Below are positions 6,156 through 11,578 of a DNA stretch of 11,578 nucleotides, one piece after another. The notes beneath the pieces were generated by a model. The model was not told where the DNA came from and searched no databases. It was given only the letters and a program-made list of their open reading frames with translations. The stretch is from the NCBI GenBank assembly GCA_945888565.1, contig CAMDAL010000103.1, forward strand, positions 1-11,578. Reading direction: 5' to 3'. Both the position numbers and the translations under genes were made by a program. Position 1 is the first letter of the stretch; each line of letters opens with the position of its first letter. This DNA comes from Devosia equisanguinis. Its GTDB lineage: Bacteria > Pseudomonadota > Alphaproteobacteria > Rhizobiales > Devosiaceae.

Positions 6156-8125
6156 CCAGCCAACCCCACCGCCTCCCCGCGGACGCCCGGCACGGCCTCG
6201 GTGGCTCGGAGCTCGATCGTAACAAGCCGCTGCGCTTCCGGCTCAATGGCCGCGAGGTCGAGGGCTTTGCCGGCGATACCGTCCTGTCTGCGGCCCTCGC
6301 CAACGGCATCCAGTCGGCCGGCCGGCACGGCGATATCCCGCTGGCGCTCGATGAGACCTTCGCGCCACTGGTCGCAACCCGCGTGAGCGGAGCGCTGCCG
6401 ATGGACCGCACGCCGGCCATCGACGGGGCAGAGTTCACGACAATCGGCGTCCGGCGCGACCCGATCGCCTCGAGCGGCCTGCTGGGCGCCATCCGGAACC
6501 TGATGGTCGGGCCCAACCGCACCCTCAACCACCGCTACGGCGATGTGCCGCCATCGCCCGAGCCCTGGCGCAGCGCGGCACCCGAAGAACAGCTGACCGC
6601 CGATTTTGCCATCATCGGCGGCGGCGTTGCCGGACTCGCCGCGGCGGGCGCCGCCGCTGCCGCCGGCAAAAGCGCGGTCCTCATCGAACGCACCCGCAGC
6701 CTCGGCGGCGCCATCCGCTTCTTCGGCGCGGTAGAAGCCGAAGATTCGCCCGACGATACGCTCAACACCCTGACGCGGGCGCTCGACGGCAAGACGCCCG
6801 TCACCCGCCTGACCGGCGCCGAAGCCTTCAACATCGATGGCAGCACGGTGAAGGTGCACCAGGTGGTCGCCGAGGGGACGCGCCTTCGCTCGCGGGTCGT
6901 CACCGTCACCGCCGACACCATCATCCTCGCCGCCGGTGCGCTCGAACGGCTGCCGGTGTTTGCCGGCAACCGGGCGCCGGGCGTCGTCAGCGCGCTCGCA
7001 GCCCATGCGCGAGCCCGCCGCTACGGCATCTGGGTGGGCAAGCGGGTCATCGTCAACACGCCACACAGCTTCGCCTATCGGCTGGCGCTGCAGGCCGCCG
7101 ACGTCGGTATCGCGGTGCAGCGGATCGTCGATACACGCATCAACCCGCACTCGCGCTTCGTGGATTTCGCCAAGGCGAGCGGCATCACGCTGGGTTCGGG
7201 CCTCGTCGCCAGCCGCGCCGATGCGATCAAGCGCAACGAGCCCGGGTTGCGGGTCGGCTTCGCCGTCGCCATCGACGAAATCGCGCAGGACAGCCAGACC
7301 ATCGAGACCGACACGCTGATCGCGGCCGGCAGCTGGCAGCCCGACCTCACCCTGTGGCTCTCGGCCGGCGGCAGCGTCGGCTGGGACGCGCCGAACCACC
7401 GGCTCGGCCCGCGCGGCACGCGCGAAAACCTCGTGCTGGTCGGTGCGGCGGCAGGCTGGCGCTCCACCACCGCGGCCATCGGCAGCGCCCGCGCCGCCGT
7501 CGCCACAGCCCTCGGCAAACCGCCTGCGCCGTTCGAGGATATCCGCATCGATACGGCCTTCGAGACCCCCGACGCGCCAACCCCCGTCGCACCGCGCCGC
7601 GTCACCGGACCGGCCTATCTCGATCGGGGCATCAGCCTCGTCACTCGCCGCTCCGCCGCGCCGGAACTGGCCCAGCACCCCGTCGCCCTCAGCCTCGGCG
7701 ACATTGCCGCCGCCGTGCAGATCGGCGCCATGCAGCCGCGTGACGCCGGTCATGTCGCGGCCGAACGCGCTGGCATCTCGGGCGACATCACCGGCGGCAG
7801 CTGGACCCTGCCCGCCGAGCCCGCCAGCGACGGCCCGCCGCCCATCCCGGCCTACCTGGCCGGCCGCTTCGGTCCCAAGCCGCAGATCTGCGTGGTCACC
7901 GCCTTCGACCCGCGGCATTTCGAGCCGGGCTGCCTGCTGTTCGAGCGCTCCGAGCACCTCGATCCGCTGAAGGCCATCGGCGTCGTCTATGCCCCCGCCC
8001 CAGGCGGCGCGCCCGGCGGCACCGCCGTCATCGGCACGCTACCGGCCGACGGCACGCTGTTCGTGCGCGACAGCAGCGGCGCCGTCTCGTCCAAGGTGAC
8101 CGAGAAGCTGAAGGTGAAGGGCTAG
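6152..8125 (+). CDS. Sarcosine oxidase subunit alpha-like FAD oxidoreductase lacking most of the folate domain
   Basis: This 657-residue protein follows the layout of the alpha subunit of heterotetrameric sarcosine oxidase (SoxA) but is about 300 residues shorter than SoxA's usual 950-1000. Residues 21-60 (LDRNKPLRFRLNGREVEGFA, then GDTVLSAALANGI) match the N-terminal ferredoxin-like domain. It contains no cysteine, so no [2Fe-2S] cluster. Residues 152-180 hold a sound dinucleotide site, AIIGGGVAG, with E179 closing the second strand. IILAAGALERLPVFAG (257-272) and PGVVSA are typical of SoxA, HcnB and opine-oxidase flavoproteins. LVLVGAAAGWRSTTAAI (427-443) is the final FAD contact. The helical segment at about 513-548 resembles the SoxA linker. 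The tail (about 588-657, with EPGCLLFERSE and IGTLPADGTLFVRD) looks like only the C-terminal barrel of a GcvT domain. It probably oxidises an amine or N-methyl compound in the cytosol with the upstream protein; the substrate is unknown. Confidence 0.88.
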   Translation: MTSQPHRLPADARHGLGGSELDRNKPLRFRLNGREVEGFAGDTVLSAALANGIQSAGRHGDIPLALDETFAPLVATRVSGALPMDRTPAIDGAEFTTIGVRRDPIASSGLLGAIRNLMVGPNRTLNHRYGDVPPSPEPWRSAAPEEQLTADFAIIGGGVAGLAAAGAAAAAGKSAVLIERTRSLGGAIRFFGAVEAEDSPDDTLNTLTRALDGKTPVTRLTGAEAFNIDGSTVKVHQVVAEGTRLRSRVVTVTADTIILAAGALERLPVFAGNRAPGVVSALAAHARARRYGIWVGKRVIVNTPHSFAYRLALQAADVGIAVQRIVDTRINPHSRFVDFAKASGITLGSGLVASRADAIKRNEPGLRVGFAVAIDEIAQDSQTIETDTLIAAGSWQPDLTLWLSAGGSVGWDAPNHRLGPRGTRENLVLVGAAAGWRSTTAAIGSARAAVATALGKPPAPFEDIRIDTAFETPDAPTPVAPRRVTGPAYLDRGISLVTRRSAAPELAQHPVALSLGDIAAAVQIGAMQPRDAGHVAAERAGISGDITGGSWTLPAEPASDGPPPIPAYLAGRFGPKPQICVVTAFDPRHFEPGCLLFERSEHLDPLKAIGVVYAPAPGGAPGGTAVIGTLPADGTLFVRDSSGAVSSKVTEKLKVKG

Positions 8126-9330
8126 GAGACCCGGCGCTCGGCGCTGTCCCGCGCGCGTTTCAGCACCTCGGCATACTCGCCGTTGAAGCGCAGCTCCGTC
8201 ATCTTGATCGCCGCGTCGAGCCGCTGGCCGGTCACCCGGTCGGATGGGTTCGAGCGGAACAGTTCGAGGTTGCGCTGCACGTGGATCTCGAGCGCCTGCC
8301 CCACCTGCTGCCAGGTCTGGTCGAACAGGGCGTTGAGCGCCAGCGACTCGCGCGAGTCCCGCACCGTCGCGAGCACATAGCAGCCGTTCAGCGCCGCCAG
8401 AAGCTGGTCCGCATCGACCCGGTCGGTGCCCGCATGCCGGCGCAGCGCCAGGTTGATCGAGGGCCCGACATCCTTGAGCTTGGGTTCCACCAGTTCCGAC
8501 ACCGTCGTCGTCAGCCCGGCGGCGATCGACGACCAGCGCGACAGCCGGTTCAGCTCCACAAAGCCCATCACCGCGCGCATCAGGCGGTGGAAGCGGTCGA
8601 TGGCGCGGCACACCATGTCGATATCGGCAAAGGCGCCATGCTGCTGCAGCGCCGGGATCTGCGACTGGGCGTGGGAGAAGATCGAATCGACCAGCGGCCC
8701 GAACCCCGCCCGCGTGATCGCCTGCTCGGTCGCGCCGCCGGCAATGCGAATCACCGCCTGCATCAGCTTGGTGGGGTTGTTCACCTGGCCCATGGCGGCC
8801 TGCATCAGCAAGGCCGTTACGGAGTGGTCATTGAGCGGCATCGACTGCAGCGCCATGGCCAGGCCCGCCTCGTCGGCCATGCCGTTGGCGGCGCGGCCGA
8901 AGCTCTGCGCCTTGTCCAGCAGGTTGCGGCACTTGAGGGCGCTGCGCACTGTCGCGATCCGGCTGTACGGCGCCTCGCCGCCCACCTGCATGATCAGCCG
9001 GCGCTCCGCATCGGCATTCGCCGTGGCCGCGTTCACCGCGTCGCGCGAGCGCTGCAGGATCTCCGGCATCGCCCGGTCGAGTTCCTCGCGCGCCGCCGGA
9101 TCGTCGGGCGACAGGTCGAGCCGCATCAGGTCGGGGGCCACGTCGCGCGATATCCACGTCCAGATCGCCTGCGCGTGGGCCTCGGCGATTGCGCCGTCGA
9201 AATCGAAGGTCGTCGGATCGGGCACCAGCACGGCGTCGATCAGGCCGTGGAACGGCCGACCCGCATGCTCACGCGCACGTCGCTGGGTGGCGCTCTGCGG
9301 CTTGTTCTGGCTGGCAGAAATTTCGGGCAT
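8122..9330 (-). CDS. Conserved-looking protein of unknown function, helical, 402 residues
   Basis: I do not recognise this family. The protein has a polar, basic N-terminus (about residues 1-25) followed by almost wholly alpha-helical sequence rich in Ala, Leu, Arg and Met. No signal peptide, membrane helix, nucleotide-binding loop or metal-site pattern is visible, so it is probably cytosolic. Notable segments are VPDPTTFDFDGAIAEAHAQA (36-55), which looks like a globular start, and RFHRLMRAVMGFVELNRLSR near 250-270. Codon and base use match the neighbours, which supports a real gene over a shadow frame. The ATG at 9330 is the only good start near a non-coding upstream region, though its Shine-Dalgarno (GGAC) is weak. 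It converges on the flavoprotein gene: TAG on one strand and TAG on the other use the same CTAG at 8122-8125. The 102-bp upstream gap holds an inverted repeat, so it may have its own promoter rather than depend on the lipoprotein gene. Confidence 0.85.
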   Translation of the reverse strand: MPEISASQNKPQSATQRRAREHAGRPFHGLIDAVLVPDPTTFDFDGAIAEAHAQAIWTWISRDVAPDLMRLDLSPDDPAAREELDRAMPEILQRSRDAVNAATANADAERRLIMQVGGEAPYSRIATVRSALKCRNLLDKAQSFGRAANGMADEAGLAMALQSMPLNDHSVTALLMQAAMGQVNNPTKLMQAVIRIAGGATEQAITRAGFGPLVDSIFSHAQSQIPALQQHGAFADIDMVCRAIDRFHRLMRAVMGFVELNRLSRWSSIAAGLTTTVSELVEPKLKDVGPSINLALRRHAGTDRVDADQLLAALNGCYVLATVRDSRESLALNALFDQTWQQVGQALEIHVQRNLELFRSNPSDRVTGQRLDAAIKMTELRFNGEYAEVLKRARDSAERRVS

Positions 9331-9357
9331 AGGTCCGTCGGGGCAAGAGGTGCCAAA

Positions 9358-9374
9358 GGTAGGTTCAGCCTACC
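9358..9374. promoter_or_regulatory. Inverted repeat upstream of the unknown 402-residue gene
   Basis: GGTAGG (9358-9363) and CCTACC (9369-9374) are perfect inverted arms around a 5-base spacer. The site lies 28-44 nt before the ATG at 9330. It is next to an unusually AT-rich patch (9381-9401, containing AAGTAAACAAACACTATCAA) that is the likeliest promoter area for the minus-strand gene. It could be an operator or a leader hairpin; no T-run follows it. Confidence 0.35.
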
Positions 9375-9432
9375 GCCCCGAAGTAAACAAACACTATCAA
9401 AGCACTGCGCGTTAACGCGACATCGGTCGGCG

Positions 9433-9912
9433 TCAGCCGGCGACAGTCCAACCGCCCGTGGCGTCCTTGCAGGCAGTGCCCTGCTTGGTGAAAGCGGCGC
9501 CCGCGATAGTCACCACATGGGTGAAGTTGCGGCAGCTGGTATTGTTGACCTGCACATAGGGGCCAACCGTCACGCTGCCCGAGGTGGCGCCCGTCTTGCC
9601 CCAGTTGCGCGGTGCGCCGGGGCGACCAAAATTCAGCGCGTTGATCTGCGCGGTCGCCGCATCGGCACGGTCACCGCCCGAGAGCTTGGCGTAGGCGCCG
9701 GCATCGATGAAGGCGCTGGCATCGCCCGCCGTCTGCGCATTGACCGCCACCACTACCGGCTCCACCGGCGCGACTGCGACCGGCATCAGCACCGAACCCG
9801 GCGTCGGCTGGATCGGCGTCGGCTGCGCCTGCAGGTTGGACGATGGCGCGGAACTGCAACCGGCCAGCAGAACGGCAACGAGAAGCGGGGCGAAACGAAT
9901 GGTCTGCTGCAT
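9433..9912 (-). CDS. Outer-membrane lipoprotein, RT0821/Lpp0805 surface-antigen type
   Basis: This 159-residue protein has a short lipoprotein signal peptide with lipobox LLAGC, so C19 should be lipidated. Residue 20 is Ser rather than Asp, which favours outer-membrane sorting. Residues 20-60 are a Pro/Gln/Val-rich flexible spacer. The C-terminal domain (about 80-159) carries the pattern of the 17-kDa-antigen-related family: a W-x-x-x-x-x-x-S-G-x-V-T core (W104 to T115), then TSCRNFTHVVTI and QGTACKDATGGWTV. C127 and C148 are likely to form a disulfide. Members are abundant in alphaproteobacterial outer membranes and their role is unknown, probably structural. It sits 47 nt downstream of the sensor kinase on the same strand and may be co-transcribed with it. 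The kinase family senses envelope state, so an envelope lipoprotein fits, but that link is inference. Confidence 0.88.
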   Translation of the reverse strand: MQQTIRFAPLLVAVLLAGCSSAPSSNLQAQPTPIQPTPGSVLMPVAVAPVEPVVVAVNAQTAGDASAFIDAGAYAKLSGGDRADAATAQINALNFGRPGAPRNWGKTGATSGSVTVGPYVQVNNTSCRNFTHVVTIAGAAFTKQGTACKDATGGWTVAG

Positions 9913-9959
9913 TGAAGCTCTATCGAAGCGGAGGGTGGCCGGACGAGGTAATCCCCGCC

Positions 9960-11438
9960 TTATTCCTTGCGTATTGAGGCGAAAGTGCGGAACCCGGCCA
10001 CTTTGGCGGCTGGAAGCCGAAGTTCGGCCAGAAGTCCGCCGAGCACCGAGCGCTTCAATTGCAGCGAGCCTCCGTAGACGTCAACCAGTTCCTTGACGAT
10101 ATCCAGCCCCAGCCCCGAGCCGGGGGTCTTCTCGTCCAGCCTGACGCCGCGCCGCAACACCTTCACCGCCTCTTCCTCGCTCAGGCCCGGACCGTCATCG
10201 TCGATCTTGATCAGCAGGTTGGTGTTCTGCCCGCTGCGCTCGGCGATGACCGTGACCCCGATCGAGGATTTCGCCCACTTGCAGGCATTGTCGAGCAGGT
10301 TGCCCGCCATCTCCTCAAGGTCGCCCTCGTCGCCGCGGAACCAGGGCAGCGATGCATCCGGACGCACCATGGCGATCGTCACCCGCTGGTTGAGCTTCTG
10401 CATCACCCGGGTCAGCCGCAGCATCACGTGCGTTGCATCCGCCCGCTTGCCCACCACCGTCGAGCGCGTCGCGAGCCGGGCCCGGTCGAGGTAGGTCGAT
10501 ACCAGCTGGCTCATCTTCTCGGTCTCGCTGGAGACCACCTTGGCCAGCGGGTTCTTGTTGTCGCTCGCCGCCTCGTTGCGCAGCACCGCGATGGGCGTCT
10601 TCAGCCCATGCGCCAGGTTGCCCACCTGGTTGCGGGCGCGCTCGACGATCTGGGCGTTGGAGCGCAGCAGTTCGTTGATCTCATCGGACAGCGGCGCCAG
10701 TTCCGCCGGGTAGACATGCGTCAGCGCCGCCGACTCGCCCTCGCGCACCTGCTCCACCTCGCGTCGCAGCTGGCCGACCGGCCTCAGCGCGATGCGCGCC
10801 ACGATGGTCGACATCACCGCCAGCATGATCGCCACCGCGCCGAGCACGATCAGCGTCTGCCCGCGAAACTCGTCGACCAGCTTCAGGATCTCGTCGAGCG
10901 ACCCTGTCACCATGATGTGGAGCGGCACACCGTTGACCGTCACCAACCGCTCCAGCACCCGGATCTTGGTGTCGAACGGGTCGGTCAGCACGGCAGTCTT
11001 CGAGTTCTTGTCATCGAACGCGCCCGGCAGCGGGTCCAGCACCATGCCGACATAGGAGTTGGAGAAGTTCAGCAGGTCGCCAAAGTCGTCGCGGATGGCC
11101 CAATACCAGCCCGAGCCGGTCCGGTCGAAGCGCGGATCGGCGACCCGGATTTGCTCGGAGGTCGGCGTCGCCGAGAGCAGCGTCAGGTCGGTCAGCGTCT
11201 CGACCTGAAACTCCAGGGTGTCCTGCAGCGAGGTATCGAGCGCTCGCGAGTAAAGCTCGGTGAGCAGGAACGCCGTCGCCACCAGCGCCACGATCAGCCA
11301 CCCGGCCGACAGCAGGAACAGCGACGCCGCAATCGACCCGCGCCGCCCATTCCGCTTCGGCATAACCAGCCGCACCAGCGCCCCGGCGCGCTCGCGCAGG
11401 GTGTTCCAGGTGGAACCGATGGCGTCGGGGAGTTTCAT
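9960..11438 (-). CDS. PhoQ/FeuQ-like sensor histidine kinase
   Basis: This 492-residue membrane sensor kinase phosphorylates a partner response regulator. Membrane helix 1 lies at about residues 36-60 and helix 2 at about 194-215. They enclose a periplasmic PhoQ-type sensor domain of about 130 residues with GSGWYWAIRDDFGDLL (108-123). A HAMP segment (about 213-266, with LRPVGQLRREV) leads to the dimerisation helix, where H277 in NLAHGLKTPIAVL is the phosphoacceptor. In the ATPase domain, N384 in LLDNACKW is the N-box, DDDGPGL (413-419) the G1 box and GSGLGL (440-445) the G2 box. All catalytic residues are present. The ATG at 11438 was chosen; a frame extending to a TTG at 11519 would start inside the repeat element. 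The cognate regulator gene normally lies just upstream, which here would be beyond the right edge. FeuQ is the best guess among rhizobial PhoQ homologues. Confidence 0.93.
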   Translation of the reverse strand: MKLPDAIGSTWNTLRERAGALVRLVMPKRNGRRGSIAASLFLLSAGWLIVALVATAFLLTELYSRALDTSLQDTLEFQVETLTDLTLLSATPTSEQIRVADPRFDRTGSGWYWAIRDDFGDLLNFSNSYVGMVLDPLPGAFDDKNSKTAVLTDPFDTKIRVLERLVTVNGVPLHIMVTGSLDEILKLVDEFRGQTLIVLGAVAIMLAVMSTIVARIALRPVGQLRREVEQVREGESAALTHVYPAELAPLSDEINELLRSNAQIVERARNQVGNLAHGLKTPIAVLRNEAASDNKNPLAKVVSSETEKMSQLVSTYLDRARLATRSTVVGKRADATHVMLRLTRVMQKLNQRVTIAMVRPDASLPWFRGDEGDLEEMAGNLLDNACKWAKSSIGVTVIAERSGQNTNLLIKIDDDGPGLSEEEAVKVLRRGVRLDEKTPGSGLGLDIVKELVDVYGGSLQLKRSVLGGLLAELRLPAAKVAGFRTFASIRKE

Positions 11439-11480
11439 ACGGATGACTTCAGCGCGTTGGGCACCCGAAGCGTGTGTTGC

Positions 11481-11578
11481 TCCCCCCTCCACCACGCTTC
11501 GCGCGGTCCCCCTCCCCAAAAGGGAGGAATGCGATGACCGAAATCCTCCCCCTCTGGGGGAGGTGGCGCGGCGCGCAG
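11481..11578. repeat. Inverted pair of GC-rich palindromic (REP/BIME-like) repeat units, right copy cut
   Basis: Two related units face each other. The left unit, 11481-11527, holds stem-loop ACCaCGCttcGCGcGGT (11491-11507), which becomes a complete 7-bp stem with a G-U pair on the minus strand, then CCTCCC/GGGAGG around a 5-nt loop (11511-11527). The right unit begins at 11545 with a perfect 8-bp stem around a 3-nt loop, CCTCCCCCTCTGGGGGAGG (11545-11563). It continues TGGCGCGGCGCGCAG to the window end, matching the inverse of the left unit's GC-rich hairpin. The 17-base centre (11528-11544) is not palindromic. Such paired hairpins are common extragenic repeats in Hyphomicrobiales. There is no T-run, so it is not a standard terminator, though it could stabilise mRNA ends. 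It lies between the kinase gene and whatever is upstream of it. Confidence 0.75.

Noticed and set aside
5504..7957. An 817-residue open frame on the minus strand opposite the flavoprotein pair
   Set aside because: Its Gly/Arg/Asp-rich composition has no domain pattern, while the plus strand encodes clear FAD-domain motifs. The long frame follows from high GC at third codon positions.
6152..8125. Hydrogen cyanide synthase (HcnA/HcnB) assignment for the large flavoprotein
   Set aside because: HcnA carries a cysteine-ligated [2Fe-2S] cluster; this N-terminal domain has no cysteine. The extra C-terminal region after the FAD domain fits a shortened SoxA better.
8281..9915. A 544-residue plus-strand frame across the unknown gene and the lipoprotein gene
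   Set aside because: It spans an intergenic gap and two opposite-strand genes, and its His/Arg/Gln-rich composition is that of a shadow frame.
11439..11519. N-terminal extension of the kinase to a TTG at 11519
   Set aside because: The added 27 residues would be encoded partly by the palindromic repeat, and the ATG at 11438 gives a normal PhoQ/FeuQ-type N-terminus.
10059..11537. A 492-residue plus-strand frame opposite the histidine kinase
   Set aside because: It is the antisense of a kinase with intact H, N, G1 and G2 boxes; the composition is His/Arg/Gln-rich with no recognisable domain.
11511..11563. Stem-loops at the right edge as intrinsic terminators
   Set aside because: The stems are strong, but no T-rich run follows on either strand, and the two related units in inverted order fit an extragenic repeat better.

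Overview
The window is GC-rich, densely coding DNA that reads as a Hyphomicrobiales (Alphaproteobacteria) chromosome, most like Devosia or a relative. The basis is the cycHJKL-type order of cytochrome c maturation genes (ccmI-ccmE-ccmF-ccmH), a FeuQ/PhoQ-like sensor kinase, and a GC-rich palindromic repeat of a kind common in this order. Genus placement is inference. No tRNA, rRNA, CRISPR array, insertion sequence or prophage gene is visible. No stretch over about 150 bp lacks a gene.

Layout from left to right: (1) 1-842, minus strand, an alditol/xylitol-oxidase-like flavoprotein cut by the left edge. (2) 923-4942, minus strand, a tight four-gene operon transcribed ccmI, ccmE, ccmF, ccmH, with junctions that overlap or are 2 nt apart. 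Its products form the heme-delivery and apocytochrome-ligation end of System I cytochrome c maturation; ccmABCD and ccmG are not here. (3) A divergent 145-bp intergenic region (4943-5087) with a TATAAT box and a 12-bp perfect palindrome. (4) 5088-8125, plus strand, two translationally coupled flavoprotein genes. The second resembles the alpha subunit of heterotetrameric sarcosine oxidase with most of its folate-binding domain missing. The first is a divergent FAD-fold partner. (5) 8122-9330, minus strand, an unrecognised 402-residue helical protein whose stop codon shares the bases CTAG with the flavoprotein gene converging on it. (6) 9433-9912, minus strand, a small outer-membrane lipoprotein of the RT0821/Lpp0805 (17-kDa surface antigen-like) type. 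(7) 9960-11438, minus strand, a PhoQ/FeuQ-like sensor histidine kinase. (8) 11481-11578, an inverted pair of GC-rich palindromic repeat units cut by the right edge.

The ccm block and the kinase/lipoprotein pair are ordinary conserved genes. The least explained part is the module between them: a reduced sarcosine-oxidase-like pair without recognisable soxD or soxG partners in this window, plus the convergent orphan gene. It is the best candidate here for an undescribed enzyme, but its substrate cannot be read from the sequence.
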